From: Aristolochia californica
Lineage: Eukaryota > Streptophyta > Magnoliopsida > Piperales > Aristolochiaceae
NCBI GenBank assembly: GCA_029961685.1
Contig: JARWKL010000005.1
Location: 744,001 to 808,000, forward strand
Reading direction: 5' to 3'
DNA: 64,000 nucleotides
Within the stretch, counting starts at the first letter, position 1, and each line of letters opens with the position of its first letter. Below are positions 1 through 11,679 of the stretch, piece by piece. The notes under the pieces were generated by a model. It was not told the DNA's origin. It saw only the letters and a program-made list of their open reading frames with translations, and did not search any database. The translations under genes were made by a program, and so were the position numbers.

Positions 1-3000
1 TTGTTAGTCTTTGTAACCGAGTGGCTGCATCTTCCTGCACTATCACCTTGTCCGGTGTAACTTCGATTACATCCTCAACAAGTAAACCGTATGTGCTCAC
101 CTGAAAGAGATAAATTAAGTGTAATCACTAAGTAAACTTGGAAATTTTGAATATAGAAATGAAAAATTGGTGGTGATGGGAAGGTCTACTCTTTTTCTTT
201 TACAGGTAAAGGTGTATAATTTAAGGACAAATGAGCATACCAAACTAGCGGGAATGATGGAGATCCCAAATGAGTCAAGCTCAAGTAATTCTACAGCTCC
301 TGAGTTGACATTAAAGGTATAACCACGCACCTTAAATTGTTGAAGAAAAGCATGGAGTTACGAATAGTTTAAGAATTGAAAAGAAGGATCATTCACTACA
401 TAGCTTAAGAATAATTTTCATATCAATATGCTTTACAATAATAAGATTATCGGTGATTAATAACACCTGTTTTTCATCTTAAACCATGTTATACAGATAG
501 CAAATTATTACTAACATACACCGTATAGGACACATAGACAAACTCACCTTCCCAATAATCCGTTGACTTCGAGTTACAACATTGTACCCTACCTACAAAC
601 AGCATTATGTAAGCATCGTGGAGGAACGGATATAACAACTGCACATAACAAGTTATGATTCACGAGAATGTCGAAAACCTTAACAGTAGATTATTGGTAC
701 TGAAAAGTAAGTCTCCTTATCTAACTGTCAAACCAGAAAAGTTCTACTCTTCTACCATTGTTAGCTATGTAGTATGTTTGCCCACAGGGACTCTTGAATC
801 ACATATTTGAAACATAATGGCTTTTAATGAAGGCATTCTTTCTTTTTACTGCCTTGTTAGAATTAACAACAAAAATAGACGACTAAGAGGGGTTTCTAAT
901 GAAATTCTAAAAGCAAGGGGTGTTTGCAAATATCAATATTCCTGGGAGTGTGTAATTTCACAATTTCACAGGCAGTTGAGTAACCTTTGTAAAGAAAAAT
1001 ATATATAAAAAATAAAAACACATGTAGCAGCTATTCTGTTGCATTTTGCCATTTTAATATGCCAAATTCTCAGCAATTTATTTTAATATTTTTTGTGAAA
1101 CTTAGCCTATTTGCACGAGACTATTTATATCTTAATTGCCACCATCAAGCAATTACATATGCATAATAAATAGGACATAAGCATAAGACTGAAATTAATT
1201 TGAACATTATTTCATTGTTTTAAAACTCCATACATGTTTTGTGTCCAAACACAATAAAATAGTAGTATACTTGTAGCTTAACAACTAAATATATGTTGAA
1301 GTAATGGCAAAATAATAAAATATGAATAAGCAGAAAATATATAGGAAATTCCTTCAGTCTTGAGTGTGCTCAACCTATCCAATCAAACATTAATAGTCTA
1401 AGTCATTCATGAAATAGGGTTATAAAAGGGAAACAAAGCTTACCAAAGTATCCAAGCCAATCATTTTAATTTCATTTTCTAATACACTCTCATCCCGCAC
1501 AAGCACAACATCCCCTACCTGTTAACAGCAGATGATTGATTAAGATTACAGGGCTGGCAAACATGGAAATACAAAAGTTAGAAATTACCCACCCCTTTGC
1601 ATTTCAAAAGACCAAATGTTTTACATTTTTTACCAAATTTCTACTTTCAAATATTCCAAAAATATGCCCCAAGGATGATTTTATGCACAATAATCGGGCA
1701 CTTGGAAAAAAGAACGGAATGTTCAAAACAAAGAAGACACAGCAAGGGAGGAAAAAAATTTGAAAGGAAAGTATTCGACTAACAAGTCATTCTACCTTTC
1801 TGTACCTTCTAAACCTGTTTTGACTGTTTTATATTCTACATGGGGCAGGCATTCATGTAATGAAATAAAGAAGCAACATGCCAATTTGAGACTAACCTGG
1901 CAGATATCCTCCAGAAGAAATCTTTCCATTTCACCAGAAAGCAAGCTTGGTCTAACTTCAACCAGAAGGACCACCCACTGCGCAATTCAGATGAACAAGA
2001 CAAAAAAGATAAGACACAACGCCCATTTGATTGCAACCGGGAAGGGCACCTTCTATAGGTGAACTGGTCATAGCCTGTTAATTAGAGGAGTATGTCTAAC
2101 ACAAGTTTCACTTGAGTGCGACCAAAAGGCTTCACCACAGTCTAGCCAAATGACAAAATACAATACTAGAACAACTTCAGGTTCAAAAGATTGTCTCATT
2201 GTTATATAATGTAGTTATGAAGTTTAATTAGAAGCCAATACACGAATGCCGATGGAAATTGTATTCAGCACCTTCTTGAGAATACCTGCTAGTAGGCTGT
2301 TAGCTTTCAGCGGTGGCCTTCGGGCATTTTTTAATTAAGAAAGTTTTTCATTCTTTCAAGGAAAAAAAACCAAGAGACCCTGACTTATCATTCTTAGAGT
2401 ATTTAATTTTTGGGTAAAAATAACAAATAAAGTTGGTAGTATTATAATAACGTAAAAGCATGTAAATGATACAATTCAAGTTGTATATCAGGGGTAGCGT
2501 AGCTACTTTCTCATTATTTCTCCTTTCTTTCTTCTACTCTCCATCCAAATCTCATTTCACAGGGATGTTATCGTTTGAACGAAGAAAATTTTACTGTCTT
2601 TTGAAAAGTTTAACCAAAGGAAATGAACTTACCGATCTAGTATCAACCCAAAGTTGAGCCACAAAACCCAGGCTAAGTGCTGATTGCATGCTTATCACTT
2701 GCTTTGCAAGCATATTTGACCTTCTTAAGACCTGCTTTTTACTTATCAAAATGGACTTCCCCACAGGCTCTCCATTTTCCTCAACTTTCAGAGGATTCTT
2801 GGGAGTATCTTCTCCGGTGCCCAATTCATCCTCTTGCAGAGATTCCAAACTTCTTGCCGCTCTTCTCTCCTTTTCCACATCAACCTGCAATTCCAGAATA
2901 TCAAAAGTCGAGGTGACAAATGAATCATTTTCAGCAACTGAGTCCTTCTCCATTTCGGTAGCCAACTTCGCGCTCTTAATCTGTTTCTCCGACTTTAAAG

Positions 3001-3346
3001 GATTGAAATGAAGATTTTCTTCTTTTACGTCCTGTCCGCTCTCAAAATCCTTCCCCTTCTTTGTTTCGTCAACTTCGTTGAATATGTTGTACTTCTCCTG
3101 CATTAACCTCCCTGTCTTCTGCTCAACCTCCTTATGACTTGCCCTATTTCCAACGACTCCGTTTCTCCAGTTACTACTAACAAACTGAAGTCCACGACTT
3201 CTTTCTCCAAAACTATCTCCAGAACCAGAATTTCGAATTCCTAGCACGCACTTCATCTTAAAACTATTTTCTAAAAATAGCTTAAAGTTCCTCGCAGGCA
3301 CCACACATCTCAGCGTCCCAGCACTCAATTCACCGACAGACGCCAT
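1..3346 (-). CDS. PRC-barrel domain protein, probably plastid-targeted (3' end outside window)
   Basis: Six exons fit on the minus strand, all joined in phase 0 at GT-AG sites: 2633-3346, 1897-1977, 1444-1518, 548-592, 241-330 and 1-100, the last running off the window. Exon 1 (238 codons) begins at the only sensible ATG. Its N-terminus is basic and poor in acidic residues, as in a chloroplast transit peptide, and is followed by a charged, probably disordered stretch to about residue 205. The folded part starts near LSLGFVAQLWVD and continues through WVVLLVEVRPSLL, VGDVVLVRDESVL, GYTFNVNSGAVELLELDSFG and STYGLLVEDVIEV. That pattern of short beta strands fits paired PRC-barrel domains, the fold also found in the ribosome-maturation factor RimM. 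Cyanobacteria and plastids carry related proteins whose exact role I cannot state. The family call and the plastid location are inferences from sequence pattern. The stop codon is not in the window. Confidence 0.82.
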
Positions 3347-4462
3347 TCCAGGAAATACTTGTAACGATGGTGCCAGAAAAGATACACAACTGCCAAAATT
3401 AAGACAACTCGACTTACATTAATTCGTCGACAACTCCGGGAACTGCTTGACCATTTTGGAATCAGAGAGCATCAGATTATAGACATCCAGATGGCGCGTT
3501 GCAAAAATTTTAAAGAATTGGCTACCATTGTTCGGACTAACCAGCTTGGAGAGAGAATGGTTGGCGGAGCCTCAGAGGGTTTCGCGGGAAGAGAAGAGAA
3601 ATTAAGCCGGAATTACTTTTACACTCCAAAAATCGAATTGCCTCCTTATCCGTTGAGTCTGGACGTTTGCTTTACGGCTGAGCTCTTGCGAGCCAACTCA
3701 GTGGGACAGAATCCTTTGTGGCTGAATTGGATTTTCAAAATTGTAATTACCTTATTTGACGGATTTAAAATATGATCGATTAGATGCAATAGCTCCATTA
3801 TATATCTTGTTAACTAAAAAATAAGTGAAAATTTAATTTTTATATAATATTATTTATTTTTACATTACAAAATGAAGAGGGTCATCATCCCCGCACTCCA
3901 GTCTCCCATTTGTTGCATGGGGTACAAGAGAGGAGGACAGGAATGCTGAGGCCCTCACGCCATTTGCTTACACAAAAGGGATTTTCCCCTTATCGTAATT
4001 CCGGACCACTAGTGAGCCCCCCCCTTATTATTTATTTAGAAAAATTTATCAATCCTCAGCAGAATTTAGCCATGTTTATAGCTTCGATGAGAGACAAATA
4101 GTCAAATATTTGATTTCAAAATGAATTAAAAGTAAACAAAAAAATAACTTTTTCGCCTCTTCTAAAAACTTGGTTATTCCAAAATAATGGTATAAATGAC
4201 AATCAGTGGCCAAGCAAATCTCAATATGAAGCCTCCTTGCCTTTTAAGCTGTAAAACCACTCAAGAGTCGATTTCTGATTCAAAGTGTAAAACCGTGATT
4301 AAGTCCCATCTAGCCGTATTACGGGCAACACTGTCTCAATACACAAGGGTTTGTCAATCAAGCTAATAAAAATCACAGTCAGCAATGAGCACGTACAGTT
4401 GATGTGGAATAACTAGAGAGTATCACTTCTCACAACCAGAATGTGAGGATCATAAGTGGAAC
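3347..4462. other. Spacer between the PRC-barrel gene and S6K
   Basis: The left part should hold the promoter and 5' UTR of the PRC-barrel gene, and the right part the 3' UTR of S6K; both genes point left. A 94-codon plus-strand open frame at 3491-3775 resembles no family I know and overlaps the expected promoter, so I do not call it. From about 3770 the DNA is very AT-rich, apart from a G/C-run patch at about 3885-4022. No TATA box is convincing. Confidence 0.6.
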
Positions 4463-6555
4463 CTACTGAAAGAAAGATCCAGTCTTGTCAAGAAAAGGGG
4501 AGGGCCTCACGTACGTGAAGCCTTTGAAGTTGCAATCACCTGCAATTGGACTGGCAACGGGAGAATCAACCAGAGGCATGTTGGTCCACTTCTCCTCAAA
4601 GTTGGCAATGCACTGCTTCCCTGCAACATTGGGTCGGAAGCTGGGCTGGATTTGCCTGGCCTCCAGCCTCTTCCAGTTGATGGATTTGAACCATTTGTGG
4701 CGCTTTATCTCCTCACTGCCATCTGGTCCACTGCCAAGACGTTTGTTTGCCTCTTTTTGCAACAGCTGAGAGGAGGAACACATGGTTTTAAAAAAAAAAA
4801 AAAACGTTAGTTTGCCTCTACTGCTGCCTTGTTGGTATTTTTAAGGAATAGAAAAAGATCATATGAGAAATTACCCCTTTCAGTAGAGAATGTGCTTCAC
4901 CGGTCAGATAAGAAGGCAGCTTAATCTTATCCTTGATTATTTTCTGATGAATCTTCTGTCGGTTGCCAACAAAAGGTGGCTGCAGGCAATTAAAATGTAA
5001 TTATTTATTGTTGTCTCTTGAATGAGATAAAAACAAGAAATTTTGCACTCACGAAATAAAACTAACCTTCCCAGTAAGCATTTCAAACATCAATACTCCC
5101 ACACTCCACCAGTCAGCAGCCTTGTCATGGCCCTTTCCAAGAACAATTTCAGGAGGCATATATTCTATTGTTCCACACATGGAGTTTGATCTTGTGTTTT
5201 CGTCAAATTGCTTTGCCAGGCCAAAATCAGTCAACATGACCTTAAATAAATTAGACAAAAAAAAAAAAAAAGTTAAAATGAAATAAAATGAAATAAAGTA
5301 ATTGAACAATGGTAATGAATATCAGAGTGTGGGAGGATCGAAGCTTACATGGCCATCAGCATCCAGAAGGATATTCTCAGGTTTGAGATCCCTATGCATT
5401 ATACCATTTGAATGCAAGTGTGAAACGGCACAAACAATTTCAGCAGTATATATGCGTGCCAGATCCTCTCTGAAACAAAAGGCATCAAACGTTGAGGTTG
5501 ACTGGATAACACCTTGATAATCAAAACCATCAATATTACAAAAACATATATAAACTATTACCTGAAAAGTCCTTGATGGTAAAGCTGAAAGAACAGGTGT
5601 CCTCCATTCACAAAATCTAATACAAGATATAACCTGTACTTCGTCTGCATGCATAACATCAGGACAACAATTACGCAGCTGAATGTGTGAACTTCCTTCA
5701 ACAGTTAAATTGCTGAATAAGACCTCATCTCCATGTAGCTGCTGTTCTCAAAAATTACAGCACAAGCCATTGAAATGTAGGCTTCCAAGGATATGACTAT
5801 CACAAACCATCCATTTCTCTTATAAAAAGTCAAAATCAGCTGAAAGGAAAGTTGTGATAGGAAAAACTGCCAACCATGTTGCTTACCTGGAAAGAATATC
5901 TGAGTTGCACAACAAAAGGATGTTCCATTTTCGTTAAGATATCCCTCTCAGCTTTCATGTACTCTGCATGGTTCTTTTCCATGATCTTGTCTTTTCTCAT
6001 AACCTTCATCGCATATATTTCTGAAGTACCTTTCTTCTTCACTTGGAAGACTTTCCCAAATGCACCTTGCCCTACCAGCTTCATAACTTCAAAATCCTCA
6101 AGCCCAATACCTTGTAGCTTAGTTGGTTGAGTGACTGCATCACCTGAAAGTTTCTCCACATCATCTGCCTTAGATAGCTCATCAATCTCACCAGCACAAT
6201 CTTCAGCCAAAGACTCAACAAGCTCAAGAGTACTCTCTGTCTCATGTAGGGTAAGCTTGCTCAGCTGCAAGGATTGGCTAACACAAGAGGATGGACCCAC
6301 CAGTGAGTGGGAACGGCTGTAGATGACTACTGGATCCTCAAAAACCATTTCAGTTGAATCAAATACTGATGGTGAATTTACCAAATTGACTTCCACTGGG
6401 GTCTGAACAGCAACAGGGCCAAAGACATCAGAGAAGTCAAGCTCCACATAATCTGATGGCACCACATCTGGGGGATCTACATGAAGAAACAACTTCTTCC
6501 GGAAGGGTTTGTATGCAGCTGGACCAGACAACCCAGCAATTTGAGATGAAACCAT
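4463..6555 (-). CDS. S6K: Ribosomal protein S6 kinase (AGC-family Ser/Thr kinase, TOR pathway)
   Basis: Six coding exons: 5887-6555, 5562-5644, 5349-5469, 5067-5240, 4875-4979 and 4463-4765. They give 484 residues with all phases consistent. The N-terminus MVSSQ, the acidic [11 protein letters not shown] box and [13 protein letters not shown] match plant S6K1/S6K2. Kinase landmarks: glycine loop GQGAFG (about 162-167), YAMK lysine (about 184), HRDLKPEN (catalytic Asp about 278), DFG (about 296-298), activation-loop SNSMCGT with the PDK1-site Ser (about 311), and the C-terminal hydrophobic motif FKGFTYV with its regulatory Thr (about 468). In plants the kinase is activated by TOR and PDK1 and phosphorylates ribosomal protein S6 and translation factors in cytosol and nucleus. 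Oddity: the APE motif reads PPE (about 320-322). A 2-kb leader intron separates this coding part from its promoter at 8.6 kb. Identity is very secure; S6K1 versus S6K2 orthology is not resolved. Confidence 0.95.
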
Positions 6556-8581
6556 GTTTAAACAAAGAATTTATGACAGCAGAACTTGGGAACACCTGAT
6601 GACAATTACTTCTATGGGTGGCTCTCTCCAATAGTTTTCACGAAGCAAGCAGAGAAAGAAGGGCTTCTAACAATGGCCTTCCGCAAATGGAAGTTGACGT
6701 ATACAACTGGTGCACCAAGGAATCCAGGAAGTAGGCAAACCAAAATCCAAAAGAAGAAGGTGTTCTTGTTTCCCAATTTACAGGAAACAGTTGATGTCAC
6801 GGCACTTCTAGAACTCATGAAGAACAAAGTTGTCAAAGCTGTAAGAAGTGTCAATAAATAAAGTTAAAAATCACATAGTAGGGATCATGTTATCAAACCA
6901 AGAACATTGATGTACATATACAGTCAATACCAACAAGTTCAGAAATGAAAAAATAATTGTCTATACAACAGTCATAAATAATTATATCTTAAGTTAAAGA
7001 TATAGTTTCTTTTTCTTTTTCTTTTTTTCTGAATGTTGATCACACATACTGCACTCCATCCCTTAATGTAACCTAAACCCAATAGGACGACCACCCACCC
7101 CCGCCCCGCCAAAAAAAACAAAACAGCCAACAAGGTACTTATTGCTGATCCTCATTTAAGTAGTCAAACCTTCAACAAAGAAGGATTATTTTCTGTTTCA
7201 CATTATCACTTGAAAATGTAATAGAGGTTCCCAAGGGTTTTGAAAAGGACTGTGTATCAAGTTCTGAAACTGTAACTGAGGCTGGTGCATAGGTCAAGAC
7301 AAAGGAAATTCTTGGATGCTTTACAAAACAAGAATAAAATCAGATATACAAACACCTATTAGCAACAAAACTTTTCAAGCAATTTCAGGAGGTAGTTGGA
7401 CTCAAAGAATTCGGAAACCTCATTGCAGCAACTTGAAGAAAAGTTTAATACGCATAAAACATCTCAACAGATGAAAGTAACCTCAATGCTTAGAGGAAAA
7501 AGGAAAAAACCATATCCACTTATGTTCCTTCTAAGATGAGTCAAGAGAGAACGGAATACATGTATTTTCTTTTAATATGTGGATATACATATAAAAGAAA
7601 AAAGACTGGAAGGGGTAACCTTTGCCAAAGCAATCAATAAAGCAAATGCATTAATAACCAAAAGGCACCAAGCGAACAAGGAAACAAAAGCGATCTATTT
7701 GGTTATCTAGGCATTATCAGCTATCGGAGCGTCGTACTAAACAATGAAAAATGTAATCTAAGGCTCGATAATGAGCTAAAGAGTAAATGGTTATTGTCAT
7801 CTATGCATAAGCAATAGCTTTTCAAACTACTCTGTTCTCTTAAACTACTAAAAGAAAAGAAATCGTGATAGTGGAAACTTAAAGATGCCGTATTAAAGCC
7901 ACTAAAACACCCCCAAATATATATAAAGAAAATTGAAGACGGTAAGCATCAAACAAAGATGCAGAAATTTTCCAGCATCGTTACACTTCCATCAAGCAAG
8001 CAAATAACAAGTCACCACAAACATGTCAAACATCCGGTAACGAAGACGCAGCCGAGCAGGAAATGGCAAGAGTCACTCTTCAAGAGACAAGAAAATCCAG
8101 GAAAACGAAGTAAAAAGATATAGGTTTTGAAGGAAATTGAGTTCTCTCAAATTCGCAATTCCATCGCAAACCTAAAAAAGAAGAACCAAAAAGAAAGAAA
8201 GAGAAAACTAACAAAACGTAGAAAGATATCTAAAAAAATAAAAAAAAATCTAACTACGCTGCAGAATAAGACCGCACATCGAACACCTCGCAACAAAAAA
8301 CAACAATTGGCCGGAATCCCCAAGCAAGCCAGAGAACCAAGTGCCTTGCTTTCAAATTTCAACAACCTAAAACACATAAAACCAAAAAAATAACCACCAC
8401 CACCACCACAACAACAACGACAATAATTCAGAACCTCATTCTTTCCACCTTTCCTTATGAAAATACTCGAGTACCAAAGATCGACCAAAAAGACACACAT
8501 AAGGACGAAACATAGAACAAAACACCTCCCACAAAACCAACAACAATAGATCGAATTCAGAACCCTAAACGCCTCTCACCT
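6556..8581 (-). other. 5' UTR leader intron of S6K
   Basis: On the minus strand an acceptor (TCAG before GTGTTCCC, at about 6593) lies some 37 bases upstream of the S6K ATG. A good donor (CGAAG before GTGAGAGG) lies at about 8581. The intron of about 2 kb between them is AT-rich with oligo-A and oligo-T stretches. Open frames inside it (6586-6861 plus, 6612-6854 minus, 8127-8393 plus) have biased composition and match no family I recognise. Leader introns are common in highly expressed plant genes. RNA evidence is needed to confirm the exact ends. Confidence 0.6.
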
Positions 8582-8650
8582 TCGGAAGACTGCCGTGCGC
8601 TTCGTCGCCGTTCGGAGGATTTCTCCGAGTTCGGAACCTCTCCCCCCGGC

Positions 8651-8657
8651 ATTTATA
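8651..8657 (-). promoter_or_regulatory. TATA box of S6K
   Basis: The minus strand reads TATAAAT here, in a GC-rich setting about 70 bases upstream of the proposed leader donor at 8581. A start site about 30 bases downstream, near 8625, would give a short first exon. Confidence 0.55.
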
Positions 8658-8705
8658 CCCTCAGATCGGTCTCGCCAATCGAAGCGCGCCACAGAAAAAC
8701 GCGGA

Positions 8706-8717
8706 TGACACGTGTCA
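8706..8717. promoter_or_regulatory. Palindromic G-box (ABRE-like), TGACACGTGTCA
   Basis: A perfect 12-base palindrome with CACGTG core, about 50 bases upstream of the S6K TATA box on the minus strand. Plant bZIP and bHLH factors bind this core. A second CACGTG lies at 8913-8918, within an AGCACGTGTGAAACGTG context. Confidence 0.6.
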
Positions 8718-10212
8718 AATCCTTACTGGCCAGCTAAATAACTCCCGGGGTCCTTCTACGAAAGCATACGGCGAATATGCCTTGTTTCATTGACTCGCAA
8801 GTCGGCGCTAGCCCGCCATCGTTGAATGACCAAATTACCCCTTATCTTGTTCAAATTACAGGATTAGCCTTCTTCAGGGTTTCAACGGAAAACGACCGGT
8901 AAAAAGTTTGAGCACGTGTGAAACGTGTAAAAATAACGCAAGGACTCGGTGGGATGTTAATTTAATTAGTGGACATAATAAGGAGTATCTATTAATAAAT
9001 TGATGGATAAGCTTCATGGTTCAATATTAGCCTATGCATGTATCGGATTTTCAGGCCCTACTCGAGCCAAAACGAAGTGACTGACCCACTCAAAAGAATC
9101 GAGACCACCCCTGTCTGCGCCGGCGTAGCTCACGTCCCACTGGGAAGCGTCTCCTCTTCTCCAAGCTTGGCTTTTTCTCCTCTCTCGACCTTCGTCGCAT
9201 TCTTCCTCAGGTAGTCCAAGGTATACCGTCTATTCATCTGAGTTTTTTCTTTCTCCCTTTTTTCTCCAAACTTAATATGTATGTTGTTCGTGCGTCGATC
9301 TTTTCTCCTCCGGAAGCAGTGAGCCGGTCTCTTTCTCCTCTTACAACACATCTCTTCTTCTCCCCCGGTCTCACTTGTACTCTTCCACAAGCAGTTGAGG
9401 TATGTACTGCTCCGAGTTCTATTTTTTCCTTTCTATTTTTCTTCTAGCATTTGTTCCCTTCTTCCTGATTTTGTTTCACTTCTGTTTTTCTTTCAATTTG
9501 AGGGATCCCAAACATTTCTCCCTCCTTTTGGTGACATTTTTTGTCTCATCCCTTTCTGAATAAAGTAACTTGAGTAATTGCCCAGCGAGTTCTGGGTAAT
9601 TCAGAGAAGAGTTTATCGTTTTGATTGATCCTAGAAGCTTGAATTTTGAATTACTGAAATGCTACATCTCAGAAATACTATGTATTAAGTATTACTGCTG
9701 TTAGTCACTGGTTCGGAAGTATTTTTAATAGGATTACTTACTAATACTTATGTTTTGTAATATTTGCTGTTATTATTGATAATAGATGCCTTGCTAGCTA
9801 CTGTATATTAAGTTAGATACTGTCAGTCTACAACCAACTTGTAAGAGGTTTTTGCAGCAATCTGGTTTCTTTTTTTCCCTATTAATATCATATCTAATAG
9901 TAATTTACTTGATAATTGTTAAGGTATTCAAAGTCACCAATGTCTCTTAATAACCAATTATTTATGCACTTTCTATGAGTCACGGTAACAAAAAAGGTAT
10001 AATCCCACTGCACTTTCCATAGGGACAAGTTAACAAAAAACATGGAAGAAGTATATCAGCCTCAGAAAGTAGATCACCCTAGAATGTGTTTTCACTTTCA
10101 CTTCTGTTTCCCTGAGTGATCTATTTCTCAAGTGTTCTGCCACGTCCTAAGACTCTTGCACAATAATTACTTCCACCCTCTAGACGTCCAATGATCAACT
10201 CAGTTCAGAAAC

Positions 10213-10217
10213 CTCTC

Positions 10218-10271
<54 letters not shown>
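10213..10271. repeat. (CT)n microsatellite
   Basis: Nearly uninterrupted CT dinucleotides for about 59 bases, broken by a single CC, within the leader intron of the L18 gene. The length is likely to vary between individuals. Confidence 0.95.
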
Positions 10272-10277
<6 letters not shown>

Positions 10278-11149
10278 TTCTCTGTGCAGTTTCTTGCTGC
10301 CAGCCAATGATCTTTTTTCACTTGCTCTATCTCTACTTCTGTCCTCTCTTGGTCCCTCTATTAGTCATCAGTATGAATTTGGTTTGTTTTAGTATTTCTT
10401 TATATTTAATTCGGTTTCTTAAGGTTTAGGTTTGAATTGTAGTAGGCACAAGTGTGTTAGTTGAGCACAGTGGTAATTTTGGCATGCTCTGTTTGATTAT
10501 AAGCTAGAGCTATCATAGAGTGTCCTGGCTGGATGGTTGTGTCTTCACTTGTGCTGAAATGATTGTATGTTCTATTGTCTGGTTGCTAGCGTCACCACCA
10601 TAAGCTCTGCTATATCTTATGAAAATCTATTAGAAGTCAAGAATGGGCTGTTGGTTCTTGTTGTTGTGAATAAATATTTTACCTAGTAAACTATATGTGA
10701 TCTATTTTCATTAAAGTGACTTCATTTCTCTTCCAAAGTGTTCTGTACTCTTTAGAGTATGTCAAGTTGTTGAATATGTTTATGTTAGTTTTGACTTTTG
10801 TTGGAGTCTCTTTCAAGTTCAACAAGGAGATCTAGTCTCCTAGGTCTATTCACTCAATTTATTGCAAAAGATTTGGGCAGGGGTCTTATGCTTGGTGTAA
10901 TGGCCCTAACATGGTGCCAACTACGGTCATCGTAATTGTGTAATAATGGGGGCTTGAATGAGTCATGTATTCAGATTTATCAGGGAGGGATGAATTCATG
11001 CCTAATATGAATACTTTAATCCTGACTTTGAATTATTGATGCAAGCATTAAGATGCCCTGAATCATTTACATTATTTTGCTTTCATTTGTAAGATGTATT
11101 TCACTTTTCATCATAACAATCTGTTTTGATGTTGTAAAAAAATGAAAGA

Positions 11150-11345
11150 GAGATGTGACTTGAGCCTTTGGCTTAATGGTCACATGAGGGGGTTTCTAGT
11201 GTGAGGTCTTAGGTTCAAGTCTTGGCAGGAGTAAGGGTGCGTGTGCATGTGAAGAGAGACGGGTGGCTAGTGCGATGACTACATGAAAGATGGTCTACCT
11301 GAGCCTCGTGACATGTAGTAGTGATGAATTTTTGGTTATTTGAAG
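11150..11345 (+). mobile_element. Probable tRNA-derived SINE
   Basis: The segment shows a polymerase III box A-like TGGCTTAATGGT near 11170 and a box B-like GGTTCAAGTC near 11212. The spacing, about 40 bases, is that of plant tRNA-derived SINEs. A tRNA-unrelated body and a short T-rich tail follow. I could not find a clear target-site duplication, so the ends are approximate. It sits in the sense orientation in the L18 leader intron. Confidence 0.55.
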
Positions 11346-11679
11346 AAAAAATCTACTCATAATGTGGTCTGGAGAATGTATTTATTCAAATTAACACCGG
11401 ACTTGTTATATTCTTCAAGATTGATTATGTGCAGTTTCTTGTTGTTGTCATTGTTTTTTTCAAAGAGAACTTTTTTCATTAATGATTATTCTATTTCACT
11501 TCTGTGATCTTTCATACAGTGCATTCTCTTTTTTACGATTGCAATTTTAAATATAGTTATACATTTTTTAACTTTAACTACTTCCGAACTGATTATGTTT
11601 TGGATTTTTACAGAGTTCATGTTAATATTACTGGGAGATATCTAAGTAATCTATTTCAGAAGGTACTTCAGCCTGGAAA

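Larger units (their letters stand above)
8583..9119. promoter_or_regulatory. Divergent promoter between S6K (left) and mitochondrial L18 (right)
   Basis: Transcription units leave this interval in both directions: S6K on the minus strand from about 8625, and the L18 leader on the plus strand from about 9100. The interval is less AT-rich than the flanking introns. It holds two CACGTG cores (8706-8717 and 8913-8918) and the S6K TATA box. No TATA box is obvious for the right-hand gene. The start sites are inferred from splice donors and base composition, not measured. Confidence 0.5.
9120..11659 (+). other. 5' UTR exon and leader intron of the L18 gene
   Basis: The pyrimidine-rich stretch 9120-9400 is the likely first, non-coding exon. 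Possible donors are at 9210 (CCTCAG before GTAGTCC) and 9400 (GTTGAG before GTATGTAC). The acceptor before the coding exon is at 11658-11659 (ATTTCAG). The intron of about 2.2 kb contains a long CT microsatellite and a tRNA-type SINE, listed separately, and nothing else I recognise. Confidence 0.5.

Noticed and set aside
3491..3775. 94-codon plus-strand open frame upstream of the PRC-barrel gene
   Set aside because: No recognisable domain. It lies in the expected promoter and has no partner exons.
6586..6861. 91-codon plus-strand frame with an 80-codon minus-strand frame opposite
   Set aside because: Both lie in the S6K leader intron, have biased composition and match no family known to me.
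8127..8500. Lys-rich plus-strand and Phe/Gly-rich minus-strand frames
   Set aside because: Low-complexity translations of A-rich leader-intron DNA.
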